Below are positions 43,701 through 55,700 of a stretch of 64,000 nt of DNA, one piece after another. The DNA lies in NCBI GenBank assembly GCA_037176725.1, contig JAZBRS010000023.1, positions 25,663,001 through 25,727,000 on the forward strand, given 5' to 3'. Made by a program: the position numbers and the translations under genes. The stretch comes from Posidonia oceanica (Eukaryota > Streptophyta > Magnoliopsida > Alismatales > Posidoniaceae). Under the pieces are notes generated by a model. The model worked only from the letters and a program-made list of their open reading frames with translations. It had not been told where the DNA came from and ran no database searches. Position 1 is the first letter of the stretch; every line of letters begins with the position of its first letter.

Positions 43701-46700
43701 TCCGCCGGTCCAGAGACGTCGCCGGCAAGCTCCGGCAGCATCTCCCACTGTAAGCACCCACCTACTGTTTCGTTTTTTTTATTTTTCATTAACATAGTTA
43801 GTTTTACTTGCATTGCATTATCATCATTATAACATTCTAATATTGCATTTGGGTCCAGATCAGTTAAGATTCATGTCATATTGAATTGAAATCATATTGA
43901 ATTGCAATTAAAGTCTACATTCTTGCCTATTTGCACTGTCATCCGCATGCTGTTTATTTTCTTTAGTTTGTCTTTTAAATTAAGTCCTGCATGTTTCTGT
44001 TATTACACATTGGTCCTCTGTTGTTGTGGTTTAATCTTGTTTCTTTAGATCTAGTCCAGTAAGTTGCTATATTTGCATATCAGTCCGTTCTTGGTTCAAC
44101 ATGGCTTGCTATGCTTTACTGTTTGCCCCAGCATGTTTTTATTTTTACAATTAGGTCCTTCAGTTGTTAAATGCCATTTAAATGCTTACTGTTATCTTAT
44201 TAAATTGCTGTTAAGTCCTGATCTTTGCATTATTTGCATATTGGTCCTTTGATCTGTTATCAAGCATTCTGTTTGCATCCTCTATTTATTGCATTGCATG
44301 CTTAGCTCTTGCTTCCTGATTTTGCACATAGGTCCTCTGCATCATGCATAGCATGCATTTAGCTTGCATTTTGTTTACAAAATTGCATTTCAACCCCTGC
44401 ATGTTTTAAAATTGCATATAGATCCTCCATATGATTGCAAAGCCTATTCCAGTGCATGTTTACCTTATTAGGTTGCATTTTGAACCCTGCATCTTGCAAA
44501 ATTGCATTCAGACCCCTAAGCTTTCAAAAACCTTGCATAAAAAGCCCCGAACTTTTCAAAATCTTTGCATTTAGACCCCCATTCTTTCAAAAATTGCATT
44601 TAAGTCCCCAATTTTCTGAAAAATCATCCTTAGGTCTTTTCTTGCATTTTGCATGCATCGCACTCATGCATTCTTGCATTCTGGCATCCTTGCACACACT
44701 TAAACACTCTTAGCTCCCATTCGCATGGGAGGACCTGTTGTGCACACCCCTAGGACCTCCTGTACACTTAGATCCATTCTTCTCCCCTGTTCTGGCCCCT
44801 CTGCCTTGAAGCTGGGATATCTTCAGATCCGGCCGTTGGATCTTCTCAACCAAGCTACCTGGACGACCCCGGCGGAGCGCTCTTCAGCATGGACCAAACA
44901 GATCTCAGATCAGGCTTCAGATTTCCCAGGTAAGTCCTCCTGAACCCCTGCACAGCATTCATTTGTACACCATTTGCATCGCATGCATCGTTTTCGCTTT
45001 CTGTTTCCTCGAACATGTAGAATAGGACTTCCTCTTCTTGTCTATCAGCTCTGCTCCCCTTTTTGGCGTATCTCCAAGTGCTTTGCGTTGTGTTTCCCCT
45101 GGATTCACCACTAATTGCAACTTTCTTCCCCTTTTCCCACGATCTGATCGCATTGCGAGCTTTGGGCAGCATGCGAGAAATATCGTAGGACGGTTTAGTG
45201 GGAAACAGTTACAAAATGGAGGTGATCCTTCCACTTGCTTATTTTCCCCATTATAGGTCTTCACACCTACTCTGCGTGGCCGTTAAACAGTGTCTGTTCT
45301 CACACACGCACTGTTTGCTTCTCCTATCGCTTCTCATGTCCACTCTCTTTGCATTTGCATCTGCACGGCTTCATCGATGTTTTATTTTGCCGTTTTTGGC
45401 ACCGTTTTGCGTACTCGCCTCTTCTTTGGCACCGTTCTGCGTGCCCGCCTTGCTTTTGGCACCGTTTCGCGTGCCCGCTCTGTCTTTGGCACCGTTTTGC
45501 GTTCCCGCTTTGCTTTCGGCACCGTTGGGCGTGCCCGCTATGTCTTTGGCACCGTTTCGCGTGCCCGTTCTGTCTTTAGCACCGTTTTGCATGCCCGCTT
45601 TACTTTTGGTACCATTTCGCGTGCTTGCTCTGTCTTTGGCACCGTTTTGCGTGCCCGCTTTGCTTTTGGCACCGTTTCGCGTGCCCGCTCTGTCTTTGGC
45701 ACCGTTTTGCGAGCCCGCTTTGCTTTTGGCACCGTTTTGCGTGCCCGCTCTGTCTTTGGCACCGTTATGTGTGCCCGCTTTGCTTTTGGCACCGTTTTGC
45801 ATGCCCGCTTTGCTTTTGGCACCGTTTCGCGTGCCCGCTCTGTCTTTGGCACCGTTTTGCGTGCTCGCTTTGCTTTTGGCACCGTTTCGCGTGCTCGCTC
45901 TGTCTTTGGCACCGCCTTGCGTGCCTGCTTTGCTTTTGGCACCGTTTCGCATGCCCGCTCTGTCATTGGCACCGTTTCGCGTGCCCGCTTTGCTTTTGGC
46001 ACAATTTGCGTGCCAGCTTTGCTTTTGGCACCGTTTCGCGTGGCCGCTCTGTCTTTGGCACCGTTCCGCGTGGCAGCTTTGCTTTTGGCACCGTTTTGCG
46101 TGCCAGCTTTGCCTTTGGCACCGTTTCGCGTGCCCACTCTGTCTTCGGCACCGTTCTGCGTGGCCACTTTGCTTTTGGCACCATTTCGCGTGCCCGCACT
46201 TTCACTGGCACCGTTCTACGTGCCCGCATTGCTTTTGGCATCGTTTTGCATGCCTGCTATGTCTTTAGCACCGTTTCGCGTGCCCGCTCTATCTTTGGCA
46301 CCGTTTTGCGTGTCCGCTTTGCTGTTGGCACCGTTTCGCGTGCCCGCTCAGTCTTCGGCACCGTTTTGCATGCCCGCTTTGCATTTGACACCGTTTCGCG
46401 TGCCCGCTCTGTCTTTGGCACCGTTTTGCGTGCCCGCTTTGCTCTTGGCACCGATCTGCGTGCCCGTTTTGCTTTTAGCACCGTTTCGCGTGCCCGCTTT
46501 GTCCTTGGCACCGTTCTGCGTGCCCGCTTTGCTTTTGGCACCGTTTCGCGTGCCGGCTCTGTCTTTGGCACAGTTTTGCGTGCCTGCTTTGCTCTTGGCA
46601 CCGTTCTGCGTGCCCGCTTTGATTTTGGCACCATTTCGCGTGCCCGCTCTGTCTTTGGCACCGTTCCGCGTGCTCGCTTTGCTTTTGGCACCATTTCGCG

Positions 46701-49700
46701 TGCCCGCTCTGTCTTTGGCACCATTTTGCTTGCCTGCTTTGCTTTTGGCACCGTTTTGCGTGCCCGTTCTGTCTTTGGCACCGTTCTACGTGCCCACTTT
46801 GCCTTTGGCACTGGTTCGCGTGCCCGCTCTGTCTTTGGCACCGTTTCGCGAGCCCACTTTGCTTTTGGCACCGTTTCACTTGCCCGTTCTTTCTTTGGCA
46901 CCGTTCTGCGTGCCCGCTTTGCTTTGGGCACCGTTTTGCGTGCCTGCTTTGCTTATGGCACCGTTTCGCATGCCCGCTCTGTCTTTGGCACCGTTCTGCG
47001 TGCCCGCTTAGCTTTTGGCACCGTTTCGCGTGCCCGCTCTGCTTTGGCACCGTTTTGCGTGCCCGCTTTGCTCATGGCACTGTTCTGCGTGCCCGCTTTG
47101 CTTTTGGCACCGCTTCGCGTGCCCGCTCAGTCTTTGGCACTGTTTTGCGTGCCCGCTTTGCTCTTGGCACCGTTTTGCATGCCCGCTTTGCTTTTGGCAC
47201 CATTTCGCGTGCCCGCTCTGTCTTAGGCACCGTTCCGCGTGCCCGCTTTGCTTTTGGCACCGTTTCGCGTGCCCACTCTGTCCTTGGCACCGTTTTGCGT
47301 GCCCGCTTTGCTTTTGGTCCCGTTTCGCGTGCCCGCTCTGCTTTTGGCACCGTTTCGCGTGCCCGCACTGTCTTTGGCACCGTTCTGCGTGTCCACTTTG
47401 CTTATGGCACCGTTTCGCGTGCCCGCTCTGTCTTTAGCACCGTTTTGCGTGCCCGCTTTGCTTTTGGCACCGTTCTGCGTACCCGCTTTGCTTTTGGCAG
47501 CGTTTCGAATGCCCGCTCTGTCTTTGGCACCTTTTTGCGTGTCCGCTTTGCTCTTGGCACCATTTGGCGTGCCCGCTTTGCTCTTGGCACCGTTTCGTGT
47601 GCCCGCTCTGTCATTGGCACCGTTCCGCATGCTTGCTTTTCTTCTGGCACCGTTTCGCGTGCCCACTCAGTCTTTGGCTCCGTTTTGCGTGCCCGCTATG
47701 CTTTTGGCCCCATTTCGTGTACCCGCTCTGCTTTTGGCACCGTTTCGCGTGCCCGCTCTGTCTTTGGCACCGTTCTACGTGCCCACTTTGCTTTTGGCAA
47801 CGTTTCGCGTGCCCGCTTTGTCTTTGGCACCGTTTTGCGTGCCCGCTTTGCTTTTGGCACCGTTTCAAGTCCCTGCTCTGTCTTTGGCACCGTTTCGCGT
47901 GCCCGCTCAGTCTTTTGCACCGTTTTGCGTGCCCGCTTTGCTTTAGGCACCGTTTCGCATGCTCGCTCTGTCTTTGGCACCGTTTTGCGTGCCCGCTTTG
48001 CTTTTGGCACTGTTTCGCGTGCCCGCCTTGTCTTTGGCACCGTTTCGCGTGCCTGCTCTGTCTTTGGCACCGTTCAGCATGCCCGCTTTGCTTTTGGCAC
48101 CGTTTCGCGTGCCCGCTCTGTCTTTGGCACCGTTCTGCGTGCCCGCTTTGCTTTTGGTACCGTTTCGCGTTCCCGCTCTGTCTTTGGCACCGTTTTGCGT
48201 GCCCGCTTTGCTTTCGGCACCGTTTTGAGTGCCCGCTTCGTCTTTGGCACCGCCTTGCGTGCCCGCTTAGCTTTTGTCACCGTTTCGCGTGCCCGCTTTG
48301 TCTTTGGCACCGTTTTGCGTGCCCGCTTTGCTTTCGGCACCGTTTCGCGTGCCCGCTCTGTCTTTGGCACCGTTCTGCGTGCCCTCTTTGCTTTTGGCAC
48401 CGTTTCGCGTGCCCGCTCTGTCTTTGGCATCGTTCTGCGTGCTCGCTTTGCTTTTGGCACTGTTTCGTGTTCCCGCTCTGTCTTTGGCACCGTTTTGCGT
48501 GCCCGCTTTGCTTTCGGCACCGTTTTGCGTGCCCGCTTCGTCTTTGGCACCGCCTTGCATGCCCGCTTTGCTTTTGGCAACGTTTTGCGTGCCGCATTGC
48601 TTTCTTGCACCGTTTCGCGTGCCAGCTCTGTCTTGGCACCGTTTTGCATGCCGCATTGCTTTCTCGCATCGTTTTGCGTGCCGCTTTGCTTTCTCGCATT
48701 GTTTTGCGTGCCGATCTTGTTTTCTTGCACCGTTTTTCGTGCCCGTTCTGTCTTTGGCACCGTTCTACGTGCCCACTTTGCTTTTGGCACCGGTTCGCAC
48801 GCCCGCTCTGTCTTTGGCACCGTTTCGCTTGCCCGCTTTGCTTTTGGCACCGTTTCACGTGCCCGTTCTTTTTTTGGCACCGTTCCGCATGCCCGCTTTG
48901 CTTTTGGCACCATTTTGCGTGCTTGCTTTGCTTATGGCACCGTTTTCCGTGCCCGCTCTGTCTTTGGCACCGTTCGGCGTGCCCGCTTGGCTTTTGGCAC
49001 CGTTTCGCGTGCCCGCTCTGTCTTTGGCACCGTTTTGCGTGCCCACTTTGCTTTTGGCACCGTTCTGCGTACCCGCTTTGGTTTTGGCACCGTTTCGCAT
49101 GCCCGCTCTGTCTTTGGCACCTTTTTGCGTGTCCGCTTTGCTCTTGGCACCGTTTTGCGTGCCCGCTTTGCTCTTGGCACCGTTTCGTGTGCCCGCTCTG
49201 TCTTTGGCACCATTCCGCATGCTTGCTTTTCTTCTGGCACCGTTTCGCGTGCCCACTCTGTCTTTGGCTCCGTTTTGCGTGCCCTCTATGCTTTTGGACC
49301 ATTTCGCGTGCTCGCTCTGCTTTTGGCACCGTTTCGCGTGCCCGCTCTGTCTTTGGCACCGTTCTGCGTGTCCACTTTGCTTTTTGTACCGTTTCGCGAG
49401 CCCGCTCTGTCTTTAGCACCGTTTTGCGTGCCCGCTTTGCTTTTGGCACTGTTCTGCATACCCGCTTTGCTTTTGGCACCGTTTCGCATGCCCGCTCTGT
49501 CTTTGGCACCTTTTTGCGTGTCCGCTTTGCTCTTGGCACCGTTTTGCGTGCCCGCTTTCTCTTGGCATTGTTTCGTGTGCCCGCTCTGTCTCTGGCACCA
49601 TTCCGCATGCTTGCTTTTCTTCTGGCACCGTTTTGCATGCCCGCTTTGCATTTGGCACCATTTCGCGTGCACGCTCTGTCTTTGGCACCGTTCCGCGTGC

Positions 49701-52700
49701 CCGCTTTGCTTTTGGCACCGTTTCGCGTGCCCACTCTGTCCTTGGCACCGTTTTGCATGCCCGCTTTGCTTTTGGCCGCGTTTCGCTTGCCCGCTCTGCT
49801 TTTGGCACCGTTTCGCGTGCCCGCACTGTCTTTGGCACCGTTCTGCGTGTCCACTTTGCTTTTGGCACCGTTTCGCTTGCCCGCTCTGTCTTTGGCACCG
49901 TTTTGCGTGCCAGCTTTGCTTTTGGCACCGTTTCGCATACCCGCCCTGTCTTTGGCACCGTTTCGCGTGCCTGCTCTGTCTTTGGCACCGTTCTGCATGC
50001 CCGCTTTGCTTTTGGCACCGTTTCGCGTGCCCGCTCTGTCTTTGGCAGCGTTCAGCGTGCCCGCTTTGCTTTTGGTACCGTTTCACGTTCCCGCTCTGTC
50101 TTTGGCACCGTTTTGCTTGCCCGCTTTGCTTTCGGCACCGTTTTGTGTGCCCGCTTCGTCTTTGGCACCGCCTTGCATGCCCGCTTTGCTTTTGGCACCG
50201 TTTCGCGTGCCCGCTTTGTCTTTGGCACCGTTTTGCGTGCCCGCTTTGCTTTTGGCACCGTTTCGCGTGCCCGCTCTGTCTTTGGCACCGTTTCGCGTGC
50301 CCGCTCTATCTTTGGCACCGTTCTGCGTGCCCTCTTTGCTTTTGGCACCGTTTCGCGTGCCCGCTCTGTCTTTGGCATCGTTCTGCATGCCCGCTTTGCT
50401 TTTGGCACTGTTTCGTGTTCCCGCTCTGTCTTTGGCACCGTTTTGCGTGCCAGCTTCGTCTTTGGCACCGCCTTGCGTGCCCGCTTTGCTTTGGGCACCG
50501 TTTTGCGTGCCGCTTTGCTTTCTTGCACCGTTTCGCGTGCCAGCTCTGTCTTGGCACCGTTTTGCATGCCGCATTGCTTTCTAGCACCGTTTTGCGTGCC
50601 GCTTTGCTTTCTCGCATTGTTTTGCGTGCCGATCTTGTTTTCTTGCACCGTTTTTCGTGCCCGTTCTGTCTTTGGCACTGTTCTACGTGCCCACTTTGCT
50701 TTTGGCAGCGGTTCGCGTGCCCGCTCGGTCTTTGGCACCGTTTCGCGTGCCCGCTTTGCTTTTGGCACCGTTTCACGTGCCCGTTCTTTCTTTGGCACCG
50801 TTCTGCGTGCCCGCTGTGCTTTTGGCACCGTTTTGCGCGCCTGCTTTGCTTATGGCACCGTTTCGCGTGCCCGCTCTGTATTTGGCACCGTTCTGCGTGC
50901 CCGCTTTGCTCTTGGCACCGTTTCGCATGCCGCATTGCTTTCTCGCACCGTTTTGCGTGCCGCTTTGCTTTTGCCAACGTTCTGCGTACCCGCTTTGCTT
51001 TTAGCACCGTTTCGCATGCCCGTTCTGTCTTTGGCGCCGTTCTACGTGCCCACTTTGCTTTTGGCACCGGTTCGCGTGCCCGCTCTGTCTTTGGCACCGT
51101 TTCGCGTGCCCGCTTTGCTTTTGGCAGCGTTTCACGAGCCCGTTCTTTTTTTGGCACCGTTCCGCGTGCCCGCTTTGCTTTTAGCACTGTTTCACGTGCC
51201 CGTTCTTTTTTTGGCACCGTTCCGCGTGCCCGCTTTGCTTTTGGCACCGTTTTGCGTGCTTGCTTTGCTTATGGCACCGTTTTCCGTGCCCGCTCTGTCT
51301 TTGGCACCGTTCGTCGTGCCCGCTTGGCTTTTGGCACCGTTTCGCGTGCCCGCTCTGTCTTTGGCACCGTTTTGCGTGCCCGCTTTGCTTTTGGCACCGT
51401 TCTGCGTACCCGCTTTGGTTTTGGCACCGTTTCGCATGCCCGCTCTGTCTTTGGCACCTTTTTGCGTGTCCGCTTTGCTCTTGGCACCGTTTTGCGTGCC
51501 CGCTTTGCTCTTGGCACCGTTTCGTGTGCCCGCTCAGTCTTTGGCACCATTCCGCATGCTTGCTTTTCTTCTGGTACCGTTTCGCGTGCCCACTCTGTCT
51601 TTGGCTCCGTTTTGCGAGCCCTCTATGCTTTTGGCCCCATTTCGCGTGCTCGCTCTGCTTTTGGCACCGTTTCGCGTGTCCGCTTTGCTCTTGGCACCGT
51701 TTTGCGTGCCCGCTTTGCTCTTGGCACCGTTTCGTGTGCCCACTCTGTCTTTGGCACCATTCCGCATGCTTGCTTTTCTTCTGGCACCGTTTTGCATGCC
51801 CGCTTTGCATTTGGCACCATTTCGCGTGCCCGCTCTGTCTTCGGCACCGTTCCGCGTGCCCGCTTTGCTTTTGGCACCGTTTCGCGTGCCCACTCTGTCC
51901 TTGGCACAGTTTTGCATGCCCGCTATGCTTTTGGCCGCGTTTCGCTTGCCCGCCCTGCTTTTGGCACCGTTTCGCGTGCCCGCACTGTCTTTGGCACCGT
52001 TCTGCGTGTCCACTTTGCTTTTGGCACCGTTTCGCTTGCCCGCTCTGTCTTTGGCACCGTTTTGCGTGCCAGCTTTGCTTTTGGCACCGTTTCGCGTACC
52101 CGCTCTGTCTTTGGCACCGTTTCACGTGCCTGCTCTGTCTTTGGCACCGTTCTGCATGCCCGCTTTGCTTTTGGCACCGTTTCGCGTGCCCGCTCTGTCT
52201 TTGGCAGCGTTCAGCGTGCCCGCTTTGCTTTTGGTACCGTTTCGCGTTCCCGCTCTGTCTTTGGCACCGTTTTGCTTGCCCGCTTTGCTTTCGGCACCGT
52301 TTTGTGTGCCCGCTTCGTCTTTGGCACCGCCTTGCGTGCCCGCTTTGCTTTTGGCACCGTTTCGCGTGCCCGCTTTGTCTTTGGCACCGTTTTGCGTGCC
52401 CGCTTTGCTTTTGGCACCGTTTCGCGTGCCCGCTCTGTCTTTGGCACCGTTTCGCGTGCCCGCTCTATCTTTGGCACCGTTCTGCGTGCCCTCTTTGCTT
52501 TTGGCACCGTTTCGCGTGCCCGCTCTGTCTTTGGCATCGTTCAGCATGCCCGCTTTGCTTTTGGCACTGTTTCGTGTTCCCGCTCTGTCTTTGGCACCGT
52601 TTTGCGTGCCCGCTTCGTCTTTGGCACCGCCTTGTGTGCCCGCTATGCTTTTGGCACCGTTTCGCGTGCCCGCTTTGTCTTTGGCACCGTTTTGCGTGCC

Positions 52701-55700
52701 CGCTTTGCTTTTGGCACCGTTTCGCGTGCCCGCTCTGTCTTTGGCACCGTTTCGCGTGCCGGCTCTATCTTTGGCACCGTTCTGCGTGCCCTCTTTGCTT
52801 TTGGCACCGTTTCGCACGCCCGCTCTGTCTTTGGCATCGTTCTGCATGCCCGCTTTGCTTTTGGCACTGTTTCGTGTTCCCGCTCTGTCTTTGGCACCGT
52901 TTTGCGTGCCCGCTTCGTCTTTGGCACCGCCTTGTGTGCCAGCTATGCTTTTGGCACCGTTTCGCGTGCCCACTTTGTCTTTGGCACCGTTTCGCGTGCC
53001 CGCTCTATCTTTGGCACCGTTCTGCGTGCCCTCATTGCTTTTGGCACCGTTTCGCGTGCCCGCTCTATCTTTGGCACCGTTCTGCGTGCCCTCTTTGCTT
53101 TTGGCACCGTTTCGCGTGCCCGCTCTGTCTTTGGCATCGTTCTGCATGCCCGCTTTGCTTTTGGAACTGTTTCGTGTTCCCGCTCTGTCTTTGGCACCGT
53201 TTTACGTGCCCGCTTCGTCTTTGGCACCGCCTTGCGTGCCCGCTTTGCTTTTGGCACCGTTTTGCGTACCGCTTTGCTTTCTTGCACCGTTTCGCGTGCC
53301 AGCTCTATCTTGGCACCGTTTTGCATGCCGCATTGCTTTCTAGCACCGTTTTGCGTGCCGCTTTGCTTTCTCGCATTGTTTTGCGTGCCGATCTTGTTTT
53401 CTTGCACCGTTTTTCGTGCCCGTTCTGTCTTTGGCACTGTTCTACGTGCCCACTTTGCTTTTGGCACCGGTTCGCGTGCCCGCTCTGTCTTTGGCACCGT
53501 TTCGCGTGCCCGCTTTGCTTTTGGCACCGTTTCACGTGCCCGTTCTTTCTTTGGCACCGTTCTGCGTGCCCGCTGTGCTTTTGGCACCGTTTTGCGTGCC
53601 TGCTTTGCTTATGGCACCGTTTCGCGTGCCCGCTCTGTATTTGGCACCGTTCTGCGTGCCCGCTTTGCTCTTGGCACCGTTTCGCATGCCGCATTGCTTT
53701 CTCGCACCGTTTTGCGTGCCACTATGCTTTTGCCAACGTTCTGCGTACCCGCTTTGCTTTTAGCACCGTTTCGCATGCCCGCTCTGTCTTTGGCACCGTT
53801 TTGCGTGTCCGCTTTGCTCTTGGCACCGTTTTGCGTGCCCGCTTTGCTCTTGGCGCCGTTTCGTGTGCCCGCTCTGTCTTTGGCACCGTTCCGCAAGCTT
53901 GCTTTTCTTCTGGCACCGTTTCGCGTGCTCACTCTGTCTTCGGCTCCGTTTTGCGTGCCCGCTATGCTTTTGGCCCCATTTCGCGTGCCCGCTCTGCTTT
54001 TGGCACCGTTTCGCGTGCCCGCTCTGTCTTTGGCACCTTTTTGCGTGTCCGCTTTGCTCTTGGCACCGTTTTGCGTGCCCGCTTTGCTCTTGGCACCGTT
54101 TCGTGTGCCCGCTCTGTCTTTGGCACCATTCCGCATGCTTGCTTTTCTTCTGGCACCGTTTCGCGTGCCCACTCTGTCTTCGGCTCCGTTTTGCGTGCCC
54201 TCTATGCTTTTGGCCCCATTTCGCGTGCTCGCTCTGCTTTTGGCACCGTTTCGCGTGTCCGCTCTGTCTTTTGCACCGTTCTGCGTGTCCACTTTGCTTT
54301 TTGCACCGTTTCGCGAGCCTGCTCTATCTTTAGTACCGTTTTGTGTGCCCGCTTTGCTTTTGGCACCGTTCTGCATACCCGCTTTGCTTTTGGCACCGTT
54401 TCGCATGCCCGCTCTGTCTTTGGCACCTTTTTGCGTGTCCGCTTTGCTCTTGGCACCGTTTTGCGTGCCCGCTTTGCTCTTGGCACCGTTTCGTGTGCCC
54501 GCTCTGTCTTTGGCACCATTCCGCATGCTTGCTTTTCTTCTGGCACCGTTTTGCATGCCCGCTTTGCATTTGGCACCATTTCGCGTGCCCGCTTTGCTTT
54601 TGGCACCGTTTCGCGTGCCCACTCTGTCCTTGGCACCGTTTTGCGTGCCCGCTTTGCTTTTGGCCGCGTTTCGCGTGCCCGCTCTGCTTTTGGCACCGTT
54701 TCGTGTGCCCGCACTGTCTTTGGCACCGTTCTGCGTGTCCACTTTGCTTTTGGCACCGTTTCGCTTGCCCGCTCTGTCTTTGGCACCGTTTTGGTGCCCG
54801 CTTTGCTTTTGGCACCGTTTCGCGTACCCGCTCTGTCTTTGGCACCGTTTCGCGTGCCTGCTCTGTCTTTGGCACCGTTCTGCATGCCCGTTTTGCTTTT
54901 GGCACCGTTTCGCGTGCCCGCTCTGTCTTTGGCAGCGTTCAGCGTGCCCGCTTTGCTTTTGGTACCGTTTCGCGTTCCCACTCTGTCTTTGGCACCGTTT
55001 CGCTTGCCCGCTTTGCTTTCGGCACCGTTTTGTGTGCCCGCTTCGTCTTTGGCACCTCTTTGCGTGCCCGCTTTGCATTTGGCACCGTTTCGCGTGCCCG
55101 CTTTGTCTTTGGCACCGTTTTGCGTGCCCGCTTTCCTTTAGGCACCGTTTCGCGTGCCCGCTCTGTCTTTGGCACCGTTTCGCGTGCCCGCTCTGTCTTT
55201 GGCACCGTTCTGCGTGCCCTCTTTGCTTTTGGCACCGTTTCGCGTGCCCGCTCTGTCTTTGGCATCGTTCTGCATTCCCGCTTTGCTTTTGGCACTGTTT
55301 CGTGTTCCCGCTCTGTCTTTGGCACCGTTTTGCGTGCCCGCTTTGCTTTCGGCACCGTTTTGCGTGCCCGCTTCGTCTTTGGCACCGCCTTGCGTGCCCG
55401 CTTTTCTTTTGGCACCGTTTTGCGTGCCGCTTTGCTTTCTTGCACCGTTTCGCGTGCCAGCTCTGTCTTGGCACCGTTTTGCATGCCGCATTGCTTTCTC
55501 GCACCGTTTTGCATGCCGCTTTGCTTTCTCACATTGTTTTTCGTGCCTGTTCTGTCTTTGGCACTGTTCTACGTGCCCACTTTGCTTTTGGCACCGGTTC
55601 GCGTGCCCGCTCTGTCTTTGGCACCGTTTCGCGTGCCCGCTTTGCTTTTGGCACCGTTTCACGTGCCCGTTCTTTCTTTGGCACCGTTCTGCGTGCCCGC